The notes under the pieces are model-generated. The model did not search any database. It was given only the letters and a program-made list of their open reading frames with translations, and was not told the DNA's origin. Position numbers and translations under genes: made by a program. 64,000 nt of DNA from a virus. Location of the stretch: the IMG/VR virus record IMGVR_UViG_3300050343_000266, positions 1 through 64,000 of that record. The stretch is one strand, 5' to 3'. The stretch's first letter is position 1. Every line of letters starts with the position of its first letter. Positions 1 through 8,606 of the stretch are shown in pieces.

Positions 1-1
1 G

Positions 2-344
2 AAGTATAAGAAACTAGACCGCCGTGGAATACTTAACAGTGAAATTAGTGCCCTTCACGCCGATATACAAGAACTTAGAATGGCAATTACCTCCGGAGAA
101 ATCAAAGGAGATAACGGTGCTGCCAGGTTGGCGGCCTTGGAAAAAGAGCTACGTTCTCATATTGAAGTCTCCGAACGAATCACTAAAAGTACTGATAAAC
201 GGGGGCTCATCTTGGCCGGAGCTGACAGGGTGATGCGTGAGATTACTGGCATCTTTCAAAGATGACCCACAGTTTGCTGAACCTATCGAAAATGCAATTA
301 ATGCTGTGTGGGCTAAGGTCTACAGCGAGGTGAGTAATGCATGA
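2..344 (+). CDS. Partial gene, possible small terminase subunit (frameshifted)
   Basis: The reading frame is already open at the left edge, so the N-terminus lies outside the window. It reads as a charged alpha-helical, coiled-coil-like protein to a stop at 263-265. Shifting frame near 250-258 continues it as FKDDPQFAEPIENAINAVWAKV to a stop at 342-344, which overlaps the next start as ATGCATGA. Its place two genes before TerL and its helical make-up fit a small terminase subunit, but I see no diagnostic motif. The frameshift is probably one of many sequence errors in this part of the window. Confidence 0.4.
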
Positions 345-612
345 TCTTTCACTACCAGAAATGCCTGGTAACATTCCAAACCTAAGCGTTGAGCAGTTAC
401 GACTACAAGGAACACTTGGATCACGACTACCATCTATGCCTGGTGTAAGTGTCGAAGCATACTTTATGGGTGATAGGCAGGAAGAGACTACAGCTCAAAT
501 GGCAGCTATGGGTCTTGCTTATGAGGAAGATAGACAGCGTGCAATTATTATGCGTGCAAAGATGCGTGCTGAAGAACGTAGAGCCCAAAGATACGCTGAA
601 GGGAGAGAATAA
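337..612 (+). CDS. Hypothetical protein upstream of TerL
   Basis: A 91-residue protein that I do not recognise. The first half is rich in Leu, Pro and Met. The second half is a charged helix (EEDRQRAIIMRAKMRAEERR). It overlaps the end of the upstream gene and lies 26 bases before the TerL start, so it is co-transcribed with the packaging genes. A packaging or head role is inferred from position only. Confidence 0.5.
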   Translation: MHDLSLPEMPGNIPNLSVEQLRLQGTLGSRLPSMPGVSVEAYFMGDRQEETTAQMAAMGLAYEEDRQRAIIMRAKMRAEERRAQRYAEGRE

Positions 613-638
613 AGTTAGACTGATAGAAAAGTATCAGT

Positions 639-1578
639 ATGGCAATTGCAAGTAGCTCATTAGCATTTAAACGCGCTGCTCTAATGACGGCTACGAAGGT
701 AACTACTAAGCCCCTACGAAGAAGTACTTAGAGCAAGAGATGACTTCAAAGATTTCTGTGTATTCATGGGAAAAGCTCCAGCAAATCACATGCTGGAATG
801 GCACACAGAATTATGTACTGGCGTAGATAGTGAATGCTTGATAGGAGTAGGTGGACCTAACACCTCAATCCTCGCTCCACGTGGATCAGCAAAAAGTACA
901 GTCCTAGGTTTGTTTGCTGCATGGATGATCGGTCGCCATACCGCAGCAAAGCAAATGTTGCGTATACTATATATTGCATACATGGTTGACATTAGCAGAG
1001 CTAAGTCTGCAACCATTAAAGGCATTCTTACTAGCAACAAGTACAGAGAAGTCTTCCCTATGGTGAGGCTCTCAAAGATAAAACGTTCTGACGAGTATTG
1101 GTCAATTGATTATGAATTTGCAGGTATTGATACAGCAGGTGAAGAAGCTTTCACAATTGCGTGTGGCGGTCTCAAAGGTGCAATCACCTCTAAACGATCA
1201 CAGTTGGTGCTTATTGATGACCCTATCAAATCCGCCGCATCGATCAACAACCCGGACATTCGCCGTGAGATGGAGCAGACGTGGTCTAACGTTATCGCAC
1301 CAACGATGTTCCAGGGAGCACGGGCTATCTGTTTGGGGACACGCTTCCACTTTGACGATGTTCACGCGAACCTCTTTACAGCCAAAAACAATTGGAAGCA
1401 GATTGTCCAGCAAGCTGTCATAACAGATAACGACGGTAAGCAACGATCGTACTGGCCAGAGTTCTGGTCTATGAAATACCTCAATCAACGCAAGTTGGAA
1501 GATCGTATTGCATTTGCATATCAGTATCTAAACACCGCTGTCAAAGTAATACAGACGTTGGTATATCACCAGAGTTAA
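639..1578 (+). CDS. terL: Terminase large subunit, ATPase part (frameshifted)
   Basis: N-terminal ATPase of the DNA-packaging motor. The likely start is ATG at 639 (MAIASSSLAF...). A frameshift near 705-715 leads into the long frame that continues as SPYEEVLRARDDFKDF. Walker A is APRGSAKST and Walker B is LVLIDDP, the typical order for phage TerL. An alternative in-frame ATG lies at 766 but would drop conserved N-terminal sequence. The frame is lost again near 1550; the protein continues as VGISPELIIRGEVPEDYD in another frame. TerL is essential, so indel errors are more likely than real inactivation. Confidence 0.85.
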
Positions 1579-2170
1579 TTATCAGAGGCGAAGTGCCAGA
1601 AGACTATGACTGCTTAGGCGTAGGTATGGACCTTAGTGCAGGTTTACGAGAGAAGAATGACTGGACTGTATGACACTTAGGTGGCATCAAGGACGACAAG
1701 ATATACATGATTGATCATGCGTCGTCATCGAACACTAGGAAACATAGAAAAGATGGATCTCGTTGTGCGAGATGCTATGCTGACTGGAACATACTGCAAG
1801 AGAACGATGAAGGTCAGTTCTTCCCAACCATGTCTCCATGCATCATCTGGCCTGAGGCAGTTGCATACCAGAATAGTTTTGAAGGAGATTTCAAACGAGT
1901 GATGCTTGAGAATCGTGCTCTTATAACTTGTCTGTCTCACCAGTAAAAGGATTCAAAGGAGACAAGCTTGCTCGACTACGTGGTGTGCTTGGTTTATATG
2001 AGAACAAAAAAGTAATCTGGAACAAATGGAGGAAGTGGGACTTGCTTAGAAGAAGAGCTGCTTAACTTTGGCCAGACAGCACATGACGATAGTGTCGATG
2101 CAATGGTACTTACTATTGGTGGATTACTGAGGAGAGGAAACTACAGATGGAGTACAATAGTGACAGCTAA
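1562..2170 (+). CDS. terL: Terminase large subunit, nuclease part (several frameshifts)
   Basis: Continuation of TerL in at least four frame pieces. VGMDLSAGLREKNDW is the first acidic motif of the RNase H-like nuclease. It is followed by an in-frame TGA and a shift near 1670, then IWPEAVAYQNSFEGDF, then VSPVKGFKGDKLARLRGV (shift near 1930), then FGQTAHDDSVDAMVLT (shift near 2050). The HDDSVDA segment is the characteristic C-terminal catalytic Asp motif of TerL. The stop is uncertain; a TAA at 2168-2170 would overlap the next ATG. Every conserved block is present in order, which argues for sequence errors rather than gene decay. Confidence 0.75.
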
Positions 2171-2296
2171 TGAATGCATCAAACTCTATAACTGGTGGCG
2201 ATGTCACATTTTGCCAATCGAGATGCAGACGGATTAAACCCACAATACGATCCAAATCGTTTCAGGGAATTATTCATCAAAAATTATTTTAGCTGA
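2170..2296 (+). CDS. Small hypothetical protein (frameshifted)
   Basis: A roughly 41-residue protein reading MNASNSITGGDVTF, then after a shift in a T run near 2213 ANRDADGLNPQYDPNRFREL and a short tail ending at TGA 2294-2296. It starts in a TAATG overlap with the end of TerL. No family recognised. It appears to be a small gene between TerL and the glycine-rich gene, kept intact except for one homopolymer shift. Confidence 0.35.
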
Positions 2297-2306
2297 GGAC
2301 TGAATC

Positions 2307-3870
2307 ATGGCACGTAGAAATCAAGGTAAGGGAAACAAAGGTGGTGGAAACCGAGGCGGTGGAAACCGAGGTGGTGGAAACAAAGGGTGGTGGAAACAAA
2401 GGCGGTGGAAAATAGAGGTGGTGGAAACCGGGGTGGTGGAGGCGGTAGAAAGTCCAGCTCGCTGCATCAAGTCCTGCAGCACAGAGTGGAAGAAGGCGGT
2501 GGCGGTAGAAATCAGCCTGCATCCAAGTCCTTCACCACAGCCAGCTCAAGCTAATAAAGCGCAAAGTCAGCTTAGAACTAAAGTCCAAGGACTCCGCGCT
2601 AAAGCCAGGGAAGCTACTAAATCTGGTAACGATACTCGTGCAAGCCAAATTCGTGCAAAGATTGGCAATAAGAGAATTAAAAATACACGTAATAAACTTG
2701 CTACAGCTGAAGCTGCGGGCAATACAAAGCGTGCTGGCAATATCAGTAATCGTCTAGAGAATTTAAAAACAAAGAGAAACGACAGACGTCAAAAATCTTT
2801 TAACTCACAGCAGAATGTCAACAGTGCGGCAGATTTTGATTTCTCAAAACATTCTTCCAAGAAAGTCGGCGTAAGAGAGCTGGCACATCTCAGACGTAAT
2901 GAAGGTTTTTCTAGAGAGGATGTTGCTTCCGCCGCCAACAATAGTGGATTAAAAATTGGTAGACGCGCTCAGAATCGTCTTAACAAGTGGGCTTCCGCTA
3001 AAGATAAAGCTAATGGAACACCTGCACCTGAAACTAGTCAAACAATTATAAATGAAGAGCAGCCAATCGTTGCACCACCCTTTACACAACCAACTCAAAC
3101 GATCTCACCATCTCCCTCACCTTCTCCCTCACCTTCTCCCTCACCTTCTCCTTCTCCTAATCCGACAACAGTTACACCAAATCCAACAATTACTCCTAAC
3201 CCCACACCTTCTCCTTACACAGGCCCTAACCCGACCATCGTCACTCCTCAACCTACCGTTCAACCTACTCAGCCAAATCCTTATATAACTGATATTGATG
3301 ATAGCTTCAATGATTTTGATGATAGCTTCAACAATAACAACGATCAGAAAACTGACTATGAACAAACACAGGAAAATATAAATTACAATGATCTCCAAGA
3401 CTTTAATGTCAGTGGAGACGGTAACTATATCAATGCTCCCCTAGATGCTTCTAATCGTATCTACGGCGGCGATGTGCGAACCTTTAATTATCAAAGCAAT
3501 GGCTATGGTGGCACAGGTAGAGGGGTAGATAGTCCTGCATCTGCTGCAACAATGGCCGGTTTCTATGCACCTAGTGATAGCCATGGTGCTAACGCTGGTC
3601 GTCTTGATCGACGTATAACTCAAGGAAACGATTACGCAAAAGACAATATGAATACAAATCATATTGCTCAAGGTGCAATGATGATGGCAAGGAATAACAG
3701 AAGCATTGATCCAGGCGTCATGGATCAGCGAGTTCAAGCACGAGGTGCTGCTAAGTAAAGCTCAGGCTTACATGATGGGTAACTCTATTTATGGAGATCT
3801 TGCGGGCTTTAATCCTCAGTGGACTCAGCCTCAATCACCTAAACCAGCTAAGATGCCTAATTTTGGTTAG
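2307..3870 (+). CDS. Gly-rich/Pro-Ser-repeat low-complexity protein (frameshifted)
   Basis: Begins MARRNQGKGNKGGGNRGGG. The Gly-Asn-Arg repeat runs out of frame between about 2388 and 2530 and then returns, so the real N-terminus is probably a longer GGGNRGGGNK repeat. Next come a basic helical part (KAREATKSGNDTRASQIRAK; VRELAHLRRNEGFSREDVAS), a Pro-Ser repeat, a Thr-Pro/Asn tract and an acidic DDSFNDFDDSFNNN tract. The long frame stops at 3756-3758. A one-base shift restores AQAYMMGNSIYGDLAGFNPQ to a stop at 3868-3870. Function unknown. Two other genes here share the opening M-x-(R/K)(R/K)-N plus SP repeats (34811-36433 and 54714-55543). Its site between TerL and portal suggests a virion or packaging role. 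Confidence 0.6.
3106..3157 (+). repeat. Hexanucleotide Ser-Pro coding repeat
   Basis: Tandem tctccctcacct-like units encode PSPSPSPS in the low-complexity gene. Such short repeats are prone to slippage. Similar Ser-Pro tracts occur at 34866-34990 and 55380-55470 in two other genes. Confidence 0.8.
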
Positions 3871-3919
3871 TACATTAAATAAGAATTACTCGATAGACTA
3901 ATAGTAAAGAGAAAGTAGC

Positions 3920-5110
3920 ATGAATCAATCAGGAGATAACGGGTTCAATCAAATCCTCACTGCTGCTAAGGAGCGGCGTGGGGACTTGTCCGTTGACACA
4001 ATGATTGTTAGTTCTCATCTTTCGCAGATGAGGATGTTCATGCTGCGCCGTGGCATTGAATTTTATGCAGAACAAGATAGCTACGGCTATCGAAAAGAGT
4101 TTCTTGCAAAAGTCTGCGAGCAGAATATGCTCGACATGAAACTAGATAGTATTGTTGATTATTTCTTATGTGATGGACAAGGCTTATTTTACTTCCGTCC
4201 ATCTGGTGATGATTATCAACTTCTTTACTTTCCAAAAGAAAACTATAGAGCCTACAGAGATCAGGAAGGTAATTTAAGTAGTGTCATATTACGCTATACC
4301 TTTAACGTACAAGAAAACAAAGGCTTTGATAACTATCCCACTAACACTCAACGTGGCGGAAAGAAAAAATATATCAAACTTCAAGTTTATAAAGATCGAA
4401 TCGAGCAAACGATCTCTGATGAAAAAATTGAATTTGAAAATTCATTAGGGGGACCACAAGTTTCATTGCCAGGTCAGGTTGAAACACTCACGAATAGTCT
4501 TGGTTTTATCCCAGCAGTAGAAATCTATAACTATATGGACTGTACCGGCGAGGCTGCTGGTAATGGTGAGTTTGAATGGCTGTCTAACCAAATCATGTAT
4601 CACAATGAATTGGTTCAGAACGTTCGTAAGAACTTGAAGTTCTTCGGCAATCCTACGTTAATTTCTAGTCGTCCTAAGCAGGATATTATTGAGAGTGGTG
4701 ATGAAAATACTTTCCGTCCAACAATAAGTTCTCAAGCTGGCTTCAGTGCTATTGGACGTTCTAGTACACGTGTAAGTGAACCGTTTGGCGGTGCTTCCAT
4801 GCTAGACGGACAGATCAGAGTCCCGAGAGTTATTGCAAACCTTGAACCAACAGATCGTATTAGCTATCTAACGCCTGACAGCGTTAGTGGTGATCAAAAC
4901 ATGTATGTCAAGCAATACCGTCAAGAGATTCGTTTAGCACTTGGTGGTGTCGATGATCTTGACTTCCAAGCTGCTGGCACTGCATATGAAATCAAGACTC
5001 TGTATGGACGTGTTGCCGCGACAGCTGAAAAGAAAGCACGTGCCATGTTTACGTATGGTCTATGTCGCTTATTTGCATTAATGATCTCTCATGAAGAAAC
5101 GTATGTTTAA
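3920..5110 (+). CDS. Portal protein, N-terminal part
   Basis: A 396-residue frame that reads as a podovirus- or siphovirus-type portal: an N-terminal helical domain (SQMRMFMLRRGIEFYAEQDS), a stem region with YFPKENYRAYRDQEGNLSSV, and a helical C-terminal part. The portal is the dodecameric ring at the capsid vertex through which DNA is packaged. The ATG at 3920 is preceded by AAAGAGAAAGTAG. The frame ends abruptly at 5108-5110. The protein clearly continues in the frame that opens at 5091, so one base is missing or extra near 5097. Assignment rests on length, position between TerL and scaffold, and sequence character. Confidence 0.75.
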   Translation: MNQSGDNGFNQILTAAKERRGDLSVDTMIVSSHLSQMRMFMLRRGIEFYAEQDSYGYRKEFLAKVCEQNMLDMKLDSIVDYFLCDGQGLFYFRPSGDDYQLLYFPKENYRAYRDQEGNLSSVILRYTFNVQENKGFDNYPTNTQRGGKKKYIKLQVYKDRIEQTISDEKIEFENSLGGPQVSLPGQVETLTNSLGFIPAVEIYNYMDCTGEAAGNGEFEWLSNQIMYHNELVQNVRKNLKFFGNPTLISSRPKQDIIESGDENTFRPTISSQAGFSAIGRSSTRVSEPFGGASMLDGQIRVPRVIANLEPTDRISYLTPDSVSGDQNMYVKQYRQEIRLALGGVDDLDFQAAGTAYEIKTLYGRVAATAEKKARAMFTYGLCRLFALMISHEETYV

Positions 5111-6203
5111 TGAGAGTTTTAGCGTAGCAATTGGATTGGAGAAGCCTGTAATTCCACTCATAGAAGATTATCCAAATCCAGAGGAATATCAAAAGCAGAA
5201 TGAAAAATACAGGAAGAACTTTGCTAAGTATGAACGCTTAAAGAATGAAGCACTGAACGCTATACTTGAGGGAGGCGAAATGCCCCCTGGTGTAACTGGA
5301 CTTATTCCAGATGGAAGCACACAAGTTGACTGGCGTTGGATGGGTGAAGTTTTTGAAGATAGCTCTGATGAGATCCTCCAAAACTCCATCGTTGTCCGAA
5401 ACCTGCAAGAAGCAGGCGTTGGATCAATTGAAGCACTGAAGTACCTCTTCCCAAGTAAAACTGACGAAGAACGTTCAGCAATGCTAAGTGGATTTCCATT
5501 CAGAGTTGTCCAACAAACACAACAAAGTATTTCTCAATTCATTGGATTACTCGGCAACCTATATCAGTTGCCACATCCACAAACACCGGATAAGCCTTTG
5601 GCATCCGACCCGAACCTAGATATCACTGGGTTCTTATACAGATCACTAGATTATTTACGTAAGGAGTTAAGTTACAGTGGAAAGTACAAACCAAGTAGCA
5701 ACGACACAGGCATCAGTAAGCTCTCCGATGCAGACATCCGCCGCGCCGGTCTCGGCAGGACAGTACGCGACGAGCGCACCCCAGACATTCCAGGGCTCAC
5801 CGATGGGCCAGGCACCTCAGGCTCCGGTCTACCAGGCGCAGGCCCCGGTAGCGCAGGCTTCGGCACCAGCGCAGGCCAGCAATCCGTGGCAGGAGGCGTT
5901 CCAGGCTCTGAGCGCAAGTTTGAATACAAGCAGCCCCTCCCAGGCCCAGGTTCCATCCTCGGCGTATCAGACGCCAACACCTCAGGCACTTATCCAGGCT
6001 CCGCTGGCTTCGGTTCCCCAAACCCAGCAGCAAGCCCAGTATTCGGATCACCGGACTTACAGTCCCCAAGCTTCAACCCAGGCTTATCAGCAGCAGGCTT
6101 ACCAGCAGCAGCTGGCAGCTCAGGAGGCGTACCAGGCGCAGCAAATGCAGGCTCCGCAGGTAAACGACGGGTACCTAAGTCAAATCAGCGACGAAAGTCT
6201 TGA
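5091..6203 (+). CDS. Portal protein, C-terminal part (end unclear)
   Basis: Continues the portal: FNESFSVAIGLEKPVIPLI, a helical EEYQKQNEKYRKNFAKYERL, then LRKELSYSGKYKPSSND. Portal-like sequence is convincing to about 5670. From 5677 the scaffold gene starts in another frame, yet the portal frame stays open for 527 more bases and would add a Gly/Pro/Ala tail ending KRRVPKSNQRRKS. Either a frameshift has removed the real stop near 5660-5760, or the two genes truly overlap over low-complexity sequence. I favour a lost stop. No start codon of its own is expected; the ATG at 5091 is internal. Confidence 0.55.
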   Translation: MKKRMFNESFSVAIGLEKPVIPLIEDYPNPEEYQKQNEKYRKNFAKYERLKNEALNAILEGGEMPPGVTGLIPDGSTQVDWRWMGEVFEDSSDEILQNSIVVRNLQEAGVGSIEALKYLFPSKTDEERSAMLSGFPFRVVQQTQQSISQFIGLLGNLYQLPHPQTPDKPLASDPNLDITGFLYRSLDYLRKELSYSGKYKPSSNDTGISKLSDADIRRAGLGRTVRDERTPDIPGLTDGPGTSGSGLPGAGPGSAGFGTSAGQQSVAGGVPGSERKFEYKQPLPGPGSILGVSDANTSGTYPGSAGFGSPNPAASPVFGSPDLQSPSFNPGLSAAGLPAAAGSSGGVPGAANAGSAGKRRVPKSNQRRKS

Positions 6204-6348
6204 AGTCCTTGAGCACTTTGGTGCTGAAGCCCCTTCCCTTCTGAACACCTATGCCTGTGCCGTTGAGGATGCCCTCATCGAGCAAGTGCAGCGTGGTCAG
6301 TCCAGTCCCTCATGCTTGAGGCAGCTGGTGAAGAGCGTGCAGCCATGA
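5677..6348 (+). CDS. Capsid scaffolding protein, N-terminal part
   Basis: Starts at GTG 5677, ten bases after AAGGAG at 5661-5666, a good ribosome binding site. The N-terminal half is Ala/Gln/Pro-rich, disordered low complexity (many QAP and QAYQQQ units). It is followed by the conserved-looking block SDESLEVLEHFGAEAPSLLN and a helical segment. This layout is typical of scaffolding proteins of cyanophages, which guide capsid assembly and leave before maturation. The frame is lost near 6300 and the protein continues in the next feature. The GC content of this gene is visibly higher than its surroundings. Confidence 0.75.
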   Translation: MESTNQVATTQASVSSPMQTSAAPVSAGQYATSAPQTFQGSPMGQAPQAPVYQAQAPVAQASAPAQASNPWQEAFQALSASLNTSSPSQAQVPSSAYQTPTPQALIQAPLASVPQTQQQAQYSDHRTYSPQASTQAYQQQAYQQQLAAQEAYQAQQMQAPQVNDGYLSQISDESLEVLEHFGAEAPSLLNTYACAVEDALIEQVQRGQSSPSCLRQLVKSVQP

Positions 6349-6699
6349 ACCTCATGCTCACCGACCCAGACGTTCTTGCTGATTACGTCAACGATTTCTA
6401 CGGCCCTGAAGGTCCATATCCAACTGAGACTCCTCAAGAGGCATATGACCGTGAGCAGTACGAAGCTTACGAACAGTTCGAAGCTGAAATCGAAGCACAA
6501 GAAATGGGTCAAGTCCCCCCTTCCTTCCAGCGTCCACAAATGGACATGCCAGTTCCCGGTCGCCAGCAGAACCCTGCTAATGACTTCTGGGGTGGCTTTA
6601 GCCGAGATGATGGATCAGAACCCTGAGAACGCATGGCAGTACCTTTCCCAGGCACAGCCCGGCATGCTCTCTACCAAGATGCTTGTTCAGGACACCTGA
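6312..6699 (+). CDS. Capsid scaffolding protein, C-terminal part
   Basis: Continues the scaffold as MLEAAGEERAAMNLMLTDPD, an acidic Tyr/Glu-rich helix (YDREQYEAYEQFEAEIEAQE) and PPSFQRPQMDMPVP. This frame stops at 6624-6626. A shift near 6595 restores GGFSEMMDQNPENAWQYL and ends at 6697-6699 with MLSTKMLVQDT. Two shifts in one gene again point to sequence errors. The scaffold C-terminus normally binds the capsid protein. Confidence 0.65.
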
Positions 6700-6712
6700 T
6701 AAGTAACAGTAA

Positions 6713-6735
6713 GGGGGTACTTAGATGTATCCCCT
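6713..6735 (+). terminator. Hairpin after scaffold gene
   Basis: GGGGGTAC, a six-base loop, then GTATCCCC form a GC-rich stem just after the scaffold stop. There is no long T run, so it may be a weak terminator or an mRNA-stability hairpin. Confidence 0.45.
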
Positions 6736-6764
6736 ACAATATAAGTATTAGTTAGTAATTGAAA

Positions 6765-7257
6765 ATGCAAAGAATTTCCCCTTTTACTATTGCAGAAGAA
6801 ATGCTGCAAAATGCATCAGCCCAGCGTGGTCAAGGTGGAATGACACGTACGTCAGCTCCACTAGGCCCACAAGCAATGGCTGCTCCTAGTCCGTACACTG
6901 ATGTACGTGCTGCTGATGATGCTCAGGCTTATAACAACAATCGAATGATGGAGCAAAACATCAATCAAAATACTTTTACTGCCATGCAGCAGCAGGTGTT
7001 AATGCTAAGCGTGGTGTTCAAAAGATGCAACTTGCTTGCAGTAGACAACCAAGATATATAAAGCCAATTCACTACTTACACAGCGCACAGGTGAAGTCCT
7101 AAGCATGATGAATTCCCCAGCTACGTTGGCAATGGGTAATATGTCGCCACCACAAATGGCAGCATTCCGAGCTGACATTGCAACTGGCAAAGCAATGGCA
7201 ATGGGAGTTAATCCAGATTTAGTTATGAATCAAGTTAACGAACAACGTTACGGTTAA
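6765..7257 (+). CDS. Hypothetical structural-cluster protein (frameshifted)
   Basis: Starts MQRISPFTIAEEMLQNASAQ at ATG 6765. The long frame breaks near 6990 and again near 7050. The restored reading continues AGVNAKRGVQKMQLA and then TGEVLSMMNSPATLAMGN to end MNQVNEQRYG at a TAA near 7257. It is Met/Gln/Ala-rich and helical. I do not recognise a family. It lies between scaffold and sigma factor, so a minor virion role is possible. Confidence 0.45.
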
Positions 7258-7261
7258 TTTA

Positions 7262-7270
7262 TTAGAATAA
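7262..7270 (+). promoter_or_regulatory. Late-promoter-like box TTAGAATAA
   Basis: One of a set of GTTARAATA-like boxes. It ends 25 bases before the GTG start at 7295. Confidence 0.45.
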
Positions 7271-7294
7271 AGAGAGTTGTTGTAGATAGTTATT

Positions 7295-7564
7295 GTGCGT
7301 TTAGCAGGACAAGAAACACAACACGATCCTGAGGTATTCCAAACTATTTGGAAACACCTTAAAAGTGATGGCGTGCCAGATCAAGCTGCCAACCAGATGA
7401 CAGCTGAGATGCTTACTCATGGTGAAGACTTTGAAAGCAGCGTAGAGAAATATCAGCAATACGAAGATAATTATCGTTCTAAAGGATTTAACGAACATGC
7501 TGCACAAGCAATGGCAGTCGAAGCATTAGAAGGAAGAGGAAGAAGCACCAAAGGAAAGTATTAG
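7295..7564 (+). CDS. Hypothetical helical protein
   Basis: An 89-residue protein starting at GTG 7295. It contains HDPEVFQTIWKHLKSDGVPD and two similar helical units, DQAANQMTAEML and EHAAQAMAVEAL, which look like an internal repeat of a small UBA-like helical fold. The C-terminus is basic (GRGRSTKGKY). No family recognised. Confidence 0.55.
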   Translation: MRLAGQETQHDPEVFQTIWKHLKSDGVPDQAANQMTAEMLTHGEDFESSVEKYQQYEDNYRSKGFNEHAAQAMAVEALEGRGRSTKGKY

Positions 7565-7582
7565 ATTTGCTCGCACACATGC

Positions 7583-7611
7583 TTGACTAAATATAGAATA
7601 AGGGCTAGATT
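7583..7611 (+). promoter_or_regulatory. Sigma-70-type promoter of the sigma factor gene
   Basis: TTGACT at 7583-7588, a 17-base spacer, then TAGATT at 7606-7611, with a further TAATAT just after. It is 23 bases before the sigma ATG. It also contains a TAGAATA box at 7594-7600. This is the clearest host-type promoter in the structural half, so host RNA polymerase could start the sigma gene. Confidence 0.55.
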
Positions 7612-7634
7612 TAATATATAGACAAGAGAACAAT

Positions 7635-8573
7635 ATGTCAGCAAAAATTTCAGGCGATTCCGTACGTTCCTATCTACGAGACATTGGGCGCATCCCACTT
7701 CTAGAACATGACGAAGAAATCATACTTGGTCGTCAAGTTCAACGAATGATGGAAATCAAAGCATGCGAAGATCTACTAAATAAGCCAAGTCAAGAGGACC
7801 TAGCTGTATCACTTGGAATCACAACAAAAGAACTAAAACGTGATATGCGTGATGGCAAAAAAGCCAAAGACAAAATGGTTACAGCAAACTTACGATTAGT
7901 TGTATCAGTAGCCAAGAAATATACAAAACGGAATATGGAATTGCTTGATATTATTCAAGAAGGAACAATTGGATTAGTGAGAGGTGTTGAAAAGTTTGAC
8001 CCTGGTCGTGGTTATAAGTTCAGTACTTATGCATATTGGTGGATCAGACAAGGCATTACGAGGGCGATTGCAGAAAAATCACGTGCAATACGCTTGCCGA
8101 TCCACGTCACTGAGAATCTCAACAAGCTTAAGAAAGCCCAGCGTGAATTAAGTCAGCTTAATGGGGAACTACCTAATGTCTTTCAGTTAGCTGAGCACTT
8201 AGAACTTACAGTTGAAGAGATCAAAGACTTGATGTGTAAGGCTAGACAACCTACTTCGCTCGAAATCAAGATTGGTGAAAATCGAGATACCGCATTGATT
8301 GATCTACTGGAAGACGAAAGTCAACTGCCTGACATGTTAATTGAACGTCAGTTCATTAAAGAAGATATTAGAGATTTAATTACAGAGCTGCCTGAGATGC
8401 AAGCTGCTGTAATCTCTATGCGCTATGGCATAGGTGAAGATATCTTGGAACCAATGTCTATGACAGCTATTGGTCAAGTTTTAAATATGAGCCGTGATCG
8501 CGTGCGGACTCTTGAGCAAAAAGCAGTAAGAGGACTCAGAGAACATAACCAGCAAATTAGTAATTATCTCTAA
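7635..8573 (+). CDS. RNA polymerase sigma-70 family factor (group 2-like)
   Basis: A 312-residue sigma factor. Region 1.2 reads DSVRSYLRDIGRIPLL. Region 2 has NLRLVVSVAKKY, LDIIQEGTIGLVRGVEKF and the DNA-melting, -10-contacting KFSTYAYWWIRQGITRAI. Region 3 has RLPIHVTENLNKLKKAQREL. Region 4 has MTAIGQVLNMSRDRVRTLEQ followed by KAVRGLRE. All core-binding and promoter-contacting parts are present, and the closest style is cyanobacterial group 2 sigma. It sits between scaffold and capsid genes. It could turn host RNA polymerase to late phage promoters. No phage-type single-subunit RNA polymerase was seen in the window, which fits this role. The ATG is preceded by AAGAGAACAAT. Confidence 0.93.
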   Translation: MSAKISGDSVRSYLRDIGRIPLLEHDEEIILGRQVQRMMEIKACEDLLNKPSQEDLAVSLGITTKELKRDMRDGKKAKDKMVTANLRLVVSVAKKYTKRNMELLDIIQEGTIGLVRGVEKFDPGRGYKFSTYAYWWIRQGITRAIAEKSRAIRLPIHVTENLNKLKKAQRELSQLNGELPNVFQLAEHLELTVEEIKDLMCKARQPTSLEIKIGENRDTALIDLLEDESQLPDMLIERQFIKEDIRDLITELPEMQAAVISMRYGIGEDILEPMSMTAIGQVLNMSRDRVRTLEQKAVRGLREHNQQISNYL

Positions 8574-8606
8574 TTACAATAAGAGTAGGTACCAAGACCA
8601 CATGCG

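Noticed and set aside
5672-5989. Open frame on the - strand over the scaffold N-terminus
   Set aside because: GC-rich repeat region leaves several frames open by chance.
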